Shown here: piece by piece, positions 1 to 5,763 of the stretch
Numbering within the stretch: position 1 is the first letter of the stretch
Layout of the letters: every line of letters begins with the position of its first letter
NCBI GenBank assembly: GCA_002404345.1
Contig: DHJN01000260.1
Location: 1-8,435, forward strand
Direction: 5' to 3'
Source of the DNA: Actinobacteria bacterium UBA4719
GTDB lineage: Bacteria; Actinomycetota; Actinomycetes; Actinomycetales; Dermatophilaceae
Length of the DNA stretch: 8,435 nt
Position numbers and translations under genes: made by a program
Notes under the pieces: model-generated
Seen by the model: the letters and a program-made list of their open reading frames with translations, nothing else
Told to the model about the DNA's origin: nothing
The model's database searches: none

Positions 1-231
1 ACCCGCCGGCACGTGAGCGATCCTGACAACCCACCCGGGTTCATGACCCGTGCGGGGGGGCCTGTATGGGAGCCGACAACCTGCTCGCCGGTGGCCGGCT
101 CAGCCTGACCGCCTATCCCGAGGTCCGTGGCCCCAGAGCCAATCGTCGAAGACGTCCACATCGAGACGGCAGCCCTGACAGTCCAGCAGACAGCTCCATG
201 CAGCAACGAGGGAACGGGGGGCGTCGCATAG
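1..231 (+). other. Unresolved possible gene remnant with frame switches
   Basis: No single + frame is open across this stretch, but coding-like codon use (G/C at third positions) moves between frames. The frame starting at base 1 looks coding up to a run of seven G (54-60). The frame of the ATG at 66 then looks coding to about 125. The first frame takes over again and ends at the TAG at 229-231, with a readable tail (VAPEPIVEDVHIETAAL and onward). This pattern fits a decayed gene with one indel in the G run and one near 125, but an antisense frame is also open to the left edge. The product is not recognised. It could equally be noncoding element DNA. Confidence 0.2.
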
Positions 232-305
232 GTGGACCGTCATGCGGTCTGCCTCGCTCGCTCAGTGAGCTCTCCGCGACTCCAACGGATCCGGCTCTCG
301 AACAG

Positions 306-325
306 CCCCGATCAGCTGATCAGGG
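306..325. promoter_or_regulatory. Palindrome upstream of the toxin-antitoxin promoter
   Basis: The 12-bp perfect palindrome GATCAGCTGATC (310-321) is extended by CCC/GGG arms (306-308 with 323-325) across one mismatched pair. It sits about 30 bp upstream of the -10 box of the toxin-antitoxin operon. It could be a second operator for the antitoxin or a site for a host regulator. It does not resemble the ATGTAC/GTACAT palindrome downstream, so two different proteins or no function are both possible. Confidence 0.3.
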
Positions 326-330
326 AAGCG

Positions 331-368
331 ATGTACAAAATATGTTGATACGCTATAATTCCGTACAT
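331..368 (+). promoter_or_regulatory. Promoter and operator of the toxin-antitoxin operon
   Basis: A perfect -10 hexamer TATAAT lies at 354-359 and ends 7 nt before the ATG at 367, so transcription should begin at or next to the start codon and give a leaderless mRNA. No good -35 is found at 16-18 bp spacing; TTGATA at 345-350 is too close. The inverted repeat ATGTAC (331-336) / GTACAT (363-368) flanks the -10 box, and its right arm includes the first two bases of the start codon. Antitoxins of this type usually repress their own operon, and a protein bound to these arms would block the promoter. The operator role is inferred. Confidence 0.65.
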
Positions 369-651
369 GATGACGATCCCCGTGGCCGATGCGCGGTCAC
401 ATTTGTCCAAGTTGATCGACGAGGCGACGGCGACGCATCAGCGCTTTGAGATCACCCGAAACGGACACCGCGCCGCTGTACTTCTGTCCGCCGACGACTT
501 CGACACCCTTCAGGACACGATCGCCGTGCTATCCGATCCGGCGCTGTTATCTGCCCATAGGGAGGGCCAGGACGCTATCAAGGCCGGCGACTACCTCGAC
601 GCCGATCAACTTGCTCACGCGATGCGTGAGGCAGGGCGCTTGCCCCAGTGA
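367..651 (+). CDS. Antitoxin, Phd/YefM-RelB family (RelF-like)
   Basis: This 94-residue protein has the form of a Phd/YefM antitoxin. The N-terminal part (about 1-50) begins with a short strand and a helix (ARSHLSKLIDEA), then the family pattern FEITRNGHRAAVLLSADDFDTL, and would form the dimeric DNA-binding domain. The C-terminal 40 residues are charged and helical and should wrap and neutralise the toxin. It resembles mycobacterial RelF (Rv2865) in layout. ATG at 367 is preferred over ATG at 370 because of the promoter position; no Shine-Dalgarno is present, as expected for a leaderless message. Its stop overlaps the toxin start (GTGA), so the two are translationally coupled. Its repressor role is family knowledge, not shown here. 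Confidence 0.88.
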   Translation: MMTIPVADARSHLSKLIDEATATHQRFEITRNGHRAAVLLSADDFDTLQDTIAVLSDPALLSAHREGQDAIKAGDYLDADQLAHAMREAGRLPQ

Positions 652-920
652 GCCAGCGGTACAGACTGCGTATTGCCCGCCCAGCGGCCAGAGCGTTGGC
701 TGAGGTACTGCCTGAGAAAGTGGCCGCCGCCGCGTATGAGTTCATTACCGGCCCGTTGCTCGACGACCCACACCGAGTGGGCAAACCGCTTAGTCCCCCG
801 ATGGCGCCGGCTTGGACAGCACGTCGTGGCAGTTACCGGATCTTGTACAACCTCGACGACGCTCACGGGACCGTCGAAGTCACTGCGATCCGTCATCGCT
901 CCGATGCATACCGGACTTGA
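648..920 (+). CDS. Toxin, RelE/ParE superfamily (RelG-like mRNA interferase)
   Basis: A 90-residue protein starting at a GTG that overlaps the antitoxin stop by 4 bases. The C-terminal half carries the RelE pattern: paired arginines R59/R60, GSYRILYNLDD (61-71) and HRSDAYR (83-89), with R64, H83, R84 and Y88 as the likely functional surface. The N-terminal helices (about 11-36) and the VGKPL turn (44-48) are also typical. RelE toxins cleave mRNA in the ribosomal A site and are held inactive by the cognate antitoxin. The layout is close to mycobacterial RelG (Rv2866). The frame is intact, so the toxin is likely active. A ParE-type gyrase poison is less likely but not excluded. Confidence 0.88.
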   Translation: MSQRYRLRIARPAARALAEVLPEKVAAAAYEFITGPLLDDPHRVGKPLSPPMAPAWTARRGSYRILYNLDDAHGTVEVTAIRHRSDAYRT

Positions 921-1247
921 TGCTGGTTTTCGCCGATCACGTCTCGCCGTTTGCAGCCACGAGCGGCGCCATAAGAGACTCCAACACGCGAGGTCGTCGC
1001 TGTCCGCACGGTGTGCGACGCGGGACAGCAAACACTGTCAACCCAGCGCAGCCGAATCCGGCCGCAACAGCCGAAACGGGGTAGCCAAGCGAGCCGCAAC
1101 TCTGTGAGGGGGCCTCGTTCAGTCCGCAAAAAGTCCGCAAGACGTCCATAAACGTTCATCACCAACGGACACCAGAAGACACCATCCGTGCAGGTCAGAG
1201 GTGCTTTGGAGGGTAAACATGCAGGTCAGGAAGTCGCCCGAAAAGCA
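921..1247. other. Noncoding end of the mobile element
   Basis: I see no supported gene between the toxin stop and the tRNA fragment. Open frames here have poor codon use and no recognisable product. The right two-thirds contain short repeated words (annotated separately at 1121-1229) of the kind found beside integrase attachment sites. No clear terminator for the toxin-antitoxin operon is visible. Confidence 0.6.
1121..1229. repeat. Short direct repeats beside the att junction (possible integrase arm sites)
   Basis: Three word families are repeated. AGTCCGCAA occurs at 1121-1129 and 1132-1140. GACACCA occurs at 1168-1174 and 1178-1184. TGCAGGTCAG occurs at 1189-1198 and 1220-1229, 31 bp apart (about three helical turns). 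Between them GTCC (1144-1147) and GGAC (1167-1170) form an inverted pair around an AAACGTTCAT core. Tyrosine integrases bind such arm repeats within 20-150 bp of the crossover, and helical phasing fits that use. The role is inferred; no integrase is in the window. Confidence 0.45.
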
Positions 1248-1290
1248 TTTACACCGCGGCTGTCGTCGGTTCGAGCCCGGCCGGGCCCAC
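1248..1290 (+). other. attR-like site: 3' fragment of tRNA-Val(UAC)
   Basis: Read as tRNA positions 32-73, the sequence gives U33, anticodon UAC (1250-1252), a five-base variable loop, and a fully paired T arm (1265-1269 with 1277-1281, one G-U) around the loop TTCGAGC. The 3' acceptor strand CGGGCCC follows (1282-1288), then discriminator A at 1289. The 3' anticodon-stem strand CGCGG needs CCGCG upstream but finds AAGCA, and no D arm or 5' acceptor strand GGGCCCG precedes it. It is therefore not a working tRNA gene. The break falls in the anticodon loop, a usual crossover point for tyrosine integrases. It marks the junction of element (left) and chromosome (right). CCA is not encoded. Confidence 0.75.
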
Positions 1291-1316
1291 GTGACCAACC
1301 AAGTCAGGCAGCGAAG

Positions 1317-2180
1317 GTGAACGCCGTTCCCCTGCGTGAGGTCGTGGCCGCGCTCGAGCGGTTGTACCCGCCCGACACTGCCGCGTCCTGGGACCGTGTA
1401 GGGCTTGTCAGCGGCGCCCTGGATCAGCCGGTCTCGTTGGTGCATTTTGCCGTTGATCCCACACTCGCGGTGATCGACGAGGCGCGCGCCGCTGGCGCAG
1501 ACCTGCTGCTTACCCACCATCCGCTGTTGTTACGCGGCGTGCACAGCGTGGCAACGACCAGCGCCAAGGGCGCGTCAGTCACCTCCCTGATCGTGAACGA
1601 CATCGCCTTGTATGTCGCGCACACCAACGCCGACTTCGCCTCACCCGGCGTGTGTGATGCCCTTGCCAGCGCGTGCGCCCTGGTCGACGTCGGACCCCTG
1701 GAGGTCGTTGACGGCTTGGGCCGTCTGGGCAGTGGTCGGGTCGGTTCGCTCGCCCGCCCCCAGACGCTGCGCGAGTTCGTGCAGCAGCTGAGCACGGTGC
1801 TCCCGCAGGCCGCGGGCGGGATCCGGGTGGCAGGTCCGGCCAATGCCCTGGTGACTCGGGTGGCGGTGGTCGGGGGAGCCGGCGACGGCATGTTCGATGC
1901 GGTCCGGGCCAGTGGTGCCGACGTCTATGTCACCGCGGATCTGCGTCATCACCCCGCCCTCGAGGCGCGTGAAGAGGCTCGCGGCGGCACGCCGTACCTC
2001 GTTGACGCCGGTCACTGGGCCACAGAGTGGCTGTGGCTGCGGAGCGCACGCATGGAGTTGCTGCGCGAGCTCGCCGGGCGAGGTACTAGTTTGGACACTC
2101 ACATCTGCACACTGCGTACGGACCCGTGGGACTTCGTGATCGGAGCCGCCACGAGCGACATCACCGGAGGTACGTCCTGA
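1317..2180 (+). CDS. Nif3/DUF34 family metal-binding protein (GTP cyclohydrolase 1 type 2 homolog)
   Basis: A 287-residue member of the Nif3-like family (YbgI/YqfO). The dinuclear metal ligands are all visible at the expected spacing: THHP with H67 and H68, HTNAD with D106, and DAGHWATE with H233 and E237, matching the H-H-D-H-E set of E. coli YbgI. The long PII-like insert of the larger YqfO-type members is absent. The true substrate of the family is unsettled; the GTP cyclohydrolase name is by homology only. GTG at 1317 is chosen because the conserved N-terminus (LREVVAALERLYPP) starts just after it. The frame is open further left, but that part runs through the tRNA fragment. The Shine-Dalgarno is weak. 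Its stop overlaps the next gene, and the order Nif3, zinc-ribbon, RNase H-phosphatase is the mycobacterial one. Confidence 0.93.
   Translation: MNAVPLREVVAALERLYPPDTAASWDRVGLVSGALDQPVSLVHFAVDPTLAVIDEARAAGADLLLTHHPLLLRGVHSVATTSAKGASVTSLIVNDIALYVAHTNADFASPGVCDALASACALVDVGPLEVVDGLGRLGSGRVGSLARPQTLREFVQQLSTVLPQAAGGIRVAGPANALVTRVAVVGGAGDGMFDAVRASGADVYVTADLRHHPALEAREEARGGTPYLVDAGHWATEWLWLRSARMELLRELAGRGTSLDTHICTLRTDPWDFVIGAATSDITGGTS
2166..2170 (+). promoter_or_regulatory. Shine-Dalgarno that decides a CTG start
   Basis: GGAGG lies 6 nt before CTG at 2177-2179, inside the last codons of nif3. No ATG, GTG or TTG lies at a useful distance in the downstream frame, so this strong site points to CTG as initiator, overlapping the nif3 TGA as CTGA. 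Confidence 0.65.
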
Positions 2181-2917
2181 AAGCCGACACGAGCCGTCAG
2201 TGGCGTTTGCTGGATCTGCAGGCGATGGATACGCGACTGGACCAGATCGCGCATCGCAAGGCGACCCTGCCCGAGCTTGCCGAGCTGCGTGTGCTCGACA
2301 CTCAGACCGCCGTTCTGAACGACGACCTGGTCCGGGCCCGCACGGCCCTGGGTGATGTCCAGCGCGAGATTGCCAAGGCCGACTCCGACGTACAGCTCGT
2401 GCGCGAACGCAGTGTCCGCGACCAGGCCCGGATGGAGGCCGGTCAGGGAACCGCAAAGGACATGCAGGCCCTCTCGCATGAGGTCGAGTCGCTCGCCCGC
2501 CGACAGTCCGCACTCGAGGACGTCGAGCTCGAGGTGATGGAGCGCGCCGAGGGTCTGGCCGCCGACGTCAGCAGGCTCGAGGTCGCCTGCTCACAGCTGA
2601 CCATCCGCGTGGACGAGCTGTCGGCGGTGCGCGACAAGGCCTTTGCCGAGCTCGACGCCGAGGTCGAGCAGATCGGCCACTCCCGCGCCGACGTCGTGGC
2701 CGGCGTGGGCGATGAGCTCGTGACCCTCTATGAGAAGATCCGCGCGTCCAGCGGCGGCATCGGGGCGGCGGTTCTGCGTCAGCGCCGTTGTGAGGGATGC
2801 AACCTGGAGCTCAACCAGGTGGACATCAACCGGTTCACGGCTGCGGAGCAGGATGAGGTGCTCCGCTGCGAGGAGTGCCGCCGCATCCTGATCCGCACCG
2901 CCGAGTCCGGCATCTGA
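2177..2917 (+). CDS. Coiled-coil C4-type zinc-ribbon protein (Rv2229c-like)
   Basis: A 246-residue protein with a long N-terminal helical hairpin (about residues 12-190, rich in E, A, L, R with heptad character) and a C-terminal zinc ribbon with Cys pairs C205/C208 (CEGC) and C231/C234 (CEEC). This is the CT398-like domain layout. The biochemical role is not established; a nucleic-acid or assembly role is inferred from the zinc ribbon and from its fixed place between nif3 and the RNase H gene. CTG at 2177 is chosen as start. It gives the family-like N-terminus MKADTSRQWRLLDLQAMDTR, has GGAGG 6 nt upstream, and gives about the length of the mycobacterial protein. A GTG at 2126 would add 17 unlike residues. 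ATG at 2225 would delete conserved ones. Confidence 0.9.
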   Translation: MKADTSRQWRLLDLQAMDTRLDQIAHRKATLPELAELRVLDTQTAVLNDDLVRARTALGDVQREIAKADSDVQLVRERSVRDQARMEAGQGTAKDMQALSHEVESLARRQSALEDVELEVMERAEGLAADVSRLEVACSQLTIRVDELSAVRDKAFAELDAEVEQIGHSRADVVAGVGDELVTLYEKIRASSGGIGAAVLRQRRCEGCNLELNQVDINRFTAAEQDEVLRCEECRRILIRTAESGI

Positions 2918-2926
2918 GGCGCCGTC

Positions 2927-4120
2927 GTGGGTGGACGTCTCCTTTTCGTCGAGGCTGATGGCGGATCGCGTGGCAATCCCGGCAACGCTGGCTACGGCGC
3001 GCTGGTGCGCGATGCAGTCTCGGGTGAGGTGATCGCCGAGCGGGCCGAATCGGTGGGTATCGCAAGCAACAACGTTGCGGAGTACTCCGGGCTGGTCGCC
3101 GGGTTGAGGGCCGCTTTCGACATTGATCCCACCGCGGAGGTCACCGTCCGGCTGGACTCCAGGCTCATCGTCGAGCAGATGTCCGGGCGGTGGAAGATCA
3201 GGCAGGAGGACATGCGCAGGCTGGCGCTCGAGGCCCGAGAGATCGTGGCTGTTCTCAGCGCCGGCGGGGGTTCGGTGACCTACACCTGGATCCCGCGCGC
3301 CGAGAACTCCGCCGCCGATGCGCTGGCCAACTCGGCCATGGACGGCAAGCCGGTGAACTGGACCGGCACCCGGTACGGTCCCCCTGGCCCCGACCCCGAT
3401 CCCGACCCTGACCCAGCAAGGCCAGCTCGCCTGACCGGTGGGGCCGTGGATGTTGCTCGCCTGACCGGGGCCCGGCCGGCAGCTGCGGCAGCCGACCTGG
3501 GGGCGCCGACGAGGATCGTGCTGGTGCGTCACGGGATCACCGACTTCACCGTCGCGGGCAAGCTGGACGGGCGGGGAGGACCAGACCCCTCGTTGAACGC
3601 CGAGGGACGGCGCCAGGCTCGTGCCGTCGCCGCCGGCATCAAGGGGTTCATCGGCGACGACTCGGCGAGCCTGGTCACCTCGAGCCTGCAACGCGCCATC
3701 GAGACGGGTGCCGCGATCGCGGACCAGCTCGGCGTGCCCGCGCAGATCGACGCCGACTGGGACGAGCAGAGCTTCGGTGACTGGGACGACAAGACCATTG
3801 GCCACCTGGCAGCCAGCCACCCGCAGGAGCTGCTTCGTTTCCGTGAGGACCCCCACTACGCACGGCCCGGCGGTGAGGCGCATGCCGATCTCGAGGTCCG
3901 CGTGCTGGCCGCGTTCGGGCGGGCCACAGCGGTCGGCGGCACGGTCGTCGTGGCCAGTCACCGCAAACCGATCATGACGGTCCTCGCGCACGTACTGGGG
4001 ATCCCGCACGAGCGGATCTGGCGGCTGGCCACCGCTCCAGCGTCCCTGACCTCCGTCGAGGTCTGGGACGACGGTGGCACGTCGGTGGCGTTCGTTAACG
4101 ACACCAGCCACCTGCGCTGA
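2927..4120 (+). CDS. Bifunctional RNase HI / histidine phosphatase (Rv2228c-like)
   Basis: 397 residues in two catalytic domains. Residues 1-140 are type I RNase H, with the acidic tetrad visible: D11 (ADGGSRGNPG), E52 (NNVAEYSGL), D77 (RLDSRLIVEQM) and D131 (NSAADALAN). It cuts the RNA strand of RNA-DNA hybrids. Residues 195-397 are a histidine phosphatase (CobC/phosphoglycerate-mutase fold), with RHGIT at 201-205 (phospho-acceptor H202), SSLQRAIETG, acid E280 and second histidine H345 (ASHRKP). Mycobacterial Rv2228c has the same fusion and is assigned alpha-ribazole-phosphatase activity in cobalamin assembly; that substrate is inferred here. A Pro/Asp- and Ala-rich linker joins the domains. 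GTG at 2927 has GAGG 7 nt upstream and follows the zinc-ribbon stop by 9 nt, so the two are in one operon. Confidence 0.94.
   Translation: MGGRLLFVEADGGSRGNPGNAGYGALVRDAVSGEVIAERAESVGIASNNVAEYSGLVAGLRAAFDIDPTAEVTVRLDSRLIVEQMSGRWKIRQEDMRRLALEAREIVAVLSAGGGSVTYTWIPRAENSAADALANSAMDGKPVNWTGTRYGPPGPDPDPDPDPARPARLTGGAVDVARLTGARPAAAAADLGAPTRIVLVRHGITDFTVAGKLDGRGGPDPSLNAEGRRQARAVAAGIKGFIGDDSASLVTSSLQRAIETGAAIADQLGVPAQIDADWDEQSFGDWDDKTIGHLAASHPQELLRFREDPHYARPGGEAHADLEVRVLAAFGRATAVGGTVVVASHRKPIMTVLAHVLGIPHERIWRLATAPASLTSVEVWDDGGTSVAFVNDTSHLR
3389..3468 (+). repeat. In-frame repeats encoding the RNase H-phosphatase linker
   Basis: Four consecutive hexamers of the form GAYCCN follow a CCC codon at 3389, giving the peptide PDPDPDPDP (residues 155-163). 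Further on, GCTCGCCTGACCGG occurs at 3425-3438 and again at 3455-3468, exactly 30 bp apart, giving ARLTGG and ARLTGA ten residues apart. Both repeats keep frame and fall between the two domains, so they would change linker length only. Confidence 0.7.
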
Positions 4121-4183
4121 CCCGGCATACGAATGGCTGTGGAATCCTTGACCCATGGATGAACGACTGACGAACGAGTGGTC
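4121..4183 (+). other. Spacer between the two + operons
   Basis: This 63-nt gap is the longest within the + gene run. TTGACC at 4148-4153 could be a -35 box, but the position 17 bp downstream (CGAACG) is a poor -10. I see no terminator hairpin. The rhodanese-metZ pair may have its own promoter here or be read through from upstream. Confidence 0.3.
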
Positions 4184-4597
4184 ATGAGATACACCGGGGA
4201 CGTGGATCCCTCGGATGCGTATGCCGGGCTGCAGGCTGACGCCGATGCCGTCCTGGTTGACGTGCGGACCCGCGCTGAGTGGAGCTACGTCGGGCTGCCC
4301 GACCTCTCCCAGATCGGCAAACATGTCATTCCTCTTGAATGGCAGAGCTTTCCGGACGGTGCGCTGAACGAGAGCTTCGTGGATCAGCTGCGCGAGGCAG
4401 GTGTGCGCGAGGGCGCTCCCATCTACTTCCTGTGCCGCTCGGGTGTGCGATCGGCCGCCGCAGCGACGGCCGCGACGGCTGCCGGTCTCGGTCCGGCATA
4501 CAACGTCGCTGATGGCTTCGAGGGCCATCTGGATCGCGAGGGACACCGAACCGTCGCTGGGTGGAAGGCCGCGGGACTGCCGTGGAGGCAGGGATGA
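4184..4597 (+). CDS. Single-domain rhodanese-like sulfurtransferase
   Basis: A 137-residue rhodanese domain. The conserved VLVDVRTRAEWSYVGLPD block follows a short N-terminus, and the active-site loop CRSGVRS (84-90) has catalytic C84, which would carry a persulfide. The loop is intact, so a sulfur-transfer role is plausible rather than a dead homolog. The gene overlaps metZ by ATGA, and a rhodanese-metZ pair also exists in mycobacteria (Rv0390-Rv0391), which points to sulfur supply, persulfide handling or sulfide detoxification beside homocysteine synthesis. That link is inferred. ATG at 4184 is preferred, with only a weak GAG 5 nt upstream; GTG at 4178 would add two residues and cannot be excluded. 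There is no signal peptide, so it is cytoplasmic. Confidence 0.93.
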   Translation: MRYTGDVDPSDAYAGLQADADAVLVDVRTRAEWSYVGLPDLSQIGKHVIPLEWQSFPDGALNESFVDQLREAGVREGAPIYFLCRSGVRSAAAATAATAAGLGPAYNVADGFEGHLDREGHRTVAGWKAAGLPWRQG

Positions 4598-5763
4598 ACG
4601 AGCTGCGTCCGGACACACTGGCGGTCCGCGGGGGCCTGGCCCGCAGCAACTTCGACGAGACCTCAGAGGGGCTGTTCCTGACCTCGGGCTACGTGTACTC
4701 CTCGGCGCAGGAGGCGGAGGCCGCGTTCAAGGATGAGATCGACCGCTTCGTCTACTCGCGCTACGGCAACCCCACGGTGCACATGTTCGAGGAGCGGATG
4801 CGTCTGCTCGAGGGCACGCAGGCGTGCTTTGCCACCTCGACCGGCATGTCCGCGGTCTTTGTCGCACTGGCTGCGTTACTGGGAAAGGGCGACCGGGTGG
4901 TGAGCTCCCGGGGCCTGTTCGGTTCCTGCTTCGTGGTTCTCGACGAGATCCTGCCGCGGTGGGGCGTGGAGAGCGTCTTCGTGGACGGGAGCGACCTCGA
5001 CCAGTGGCGCGAGGCGCTGTCGGAGCCGACGACCGCCGTGTTCTTCGAGTCGCCCAGCAACCCGATGCAGGAGCTGGTCGACATCGAGGCCGTCTGCGAC
5101 CTCGCTCATAGCGCGGGAGCCAAGGTCATCGTCGACAACGTCTTCGGCACCCCGGTTTTCTCCAAGCCGCTCGAACAGGGCGCGGACATCATCGTCTACT
5201 CGGCGACCAAACACATTGACGGGCAGGGCCGCACGCTTGGTGGCGCGATCCTGGGGACGTCGGAGTTCATCAACGGCCCGGTCAAGAACCTGATGCGCCA
5301 CACCGGACCGTCGATGTCGCCGTTCAACGCCTGGGTGCTGCTCAAGGGTCTGGAGACCCTCTCGCTGCGCGTGGAGCGGATGTCCGCCTCTGCTCTGGAG
5401 CTTGCGCGTGTGCTGGAGGCCCACCCGAAGATCTCGCGCGTGATCTTTCCGTGGCTCGAGTCGCACCCACAGCACGACCTCGCCAAGAAGCAGATGTATG
5501 GCGGTGGGACCGTCGTGACCTTCGAGCTGGTCGGCGGCAAGGATGAGGCGTTCGCGGTGATGAACGCCCTTGAGGTTGTTGACATCTCGAACAACCTGGG
5601 CGACGCCAAGTCGATGATCACGCACCCGGCCACGACCACCCACCGGCGTCTGGGGCCAGAGGGCCGGCTGGCTGTCGGCATCACGGACGGCGTCCTGCGC
5701 GTCTCCGTCGGCCTCGAGGACGTCCGCGACCTGGTCGAGGACTTCGAGCGCGCCCTCGGCTGA
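4594..5763 (+). CDS. metZ: O-succinylhomoserine sulfhydrylase (MetZ), PLP-dependent
   Basis: A 389-residue Cys/Met-metabolism PLP enzyme of near-normal length. It would make homocysteine from O-succinyl- or O-acetylhomoserine and sulfide in methionine synthesis, in the cytoplasm. Visible family features are the tetramer/PLP loop YSRYGNPT near the N-terminus, CFATSTGMSAV (cofactor phosphate binding), VIVDNVFGTPVF with the pyridine-nitrogen Asp, and YSATKHIDGQGR with Schiff-base lysine K206. The GQGR and SPFNAW segments fit MetZ better than cystathionine gamma-synthase. A relative in the same family (MetB, MetY) is the main alternative. ATG at 4594 has GGAGG at 4584-4588 and overlaps the rhodanese stop, so the pair is translationally coupled. 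Its last codons (Leu-Gly-stop) are already part of the 14-bp repeat array. Confidence 0.92.
   Translation: MNELRPDTLAVRGGLARSNFDETSEGLFLTSGYVYSSAQEAEAAFKDEIDRFVYSRYGNPTVHMFEERMRLLEGTQACFATSTGMSAVFVALAALLGKGDRVVSSRGLFGSCFVVLDEILPRWGVESVFVDGSDLDQWREALSEPTTAVFFESPSNPMQELVDIEAVCDLAHSAGAKVIVDNVFGTPVFSKPLEQGADIIVYSATKHIDGQGRTLGGAILGTSEFINGPVKNLMRHTGPSMSPFNAWVLLKGLETLSLRVERMSASALELARVLEAHPKISRVIFPWLESHPQHDLAKKQMYGGGTVVTFELVGGKDEAFAVMNALEVVDISNNLGDAKSMITHPATTTHRRLGPEGRLAVGITDGVLRVSVGLEDVRDLVEDFERALG

Larger units (their letters stand above)
1..1247. mobile_element. Right end of a tRNA-Val-integrated genomic element (partial)
   Basis: This stretch lies on the element side of a tRNA 3' fragment that has no 5' half (1248-1289), so it is read as DNA inserted into a tRNA-Val gene whose intact copy would be outside the window on the left. 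It carries a toxin-antitoxin pair, a typical stabilising cargo, and short direct repeats next to the junction. No integrase, transposase or excisionase is visible, so the inference rests on the tRNA fragment and on the accessory content. The left boundary is not seen. An alternative is an old, decayed insertion that keeps only this end. Confidence 0.6.

Noticed and set aside
345..350. TTGATA as -35 box of the toxin-antitoxin promoter
   Set aside because: It is only 3 bp from the TATAAT box, far too close for a sigma factor to use both.
893..1165. Minus-strand frame with MNVYGRL, similar to the end of a tyrosine integrase
   Set aside because: The residues before it lack the LGHSS-type block, and a full integrase on this strand would have to extend right across the tRNA fragment into host DNA, which does not fit the inferred element boundary. 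The bases are better explained as repeated arm-site words.
1243..1290. Intact tRNA gene
   Set aside because: Only positions 32-73 are present. The 5' anticodon-stem strand does not pair, and there is no D arm or 5' acceptor strand.
1188..1316. Upstream GTG start for nif3 adding 43 residues
   Set aside because: The extra residues would be translated through the repeat region and the tRNA fragment, show no family similarity, and have poor codon use. The Nif3 N-terminus begins just after GTG 1317.
2591..4618. Very long open frame on the minus strand (675 codons)
   Set aside because: It is antisense to the zinc-ribbon, RNase H-phosphatase and rhodanese genes, all with clear motifs. Long antisense frames are expected at this GC content.
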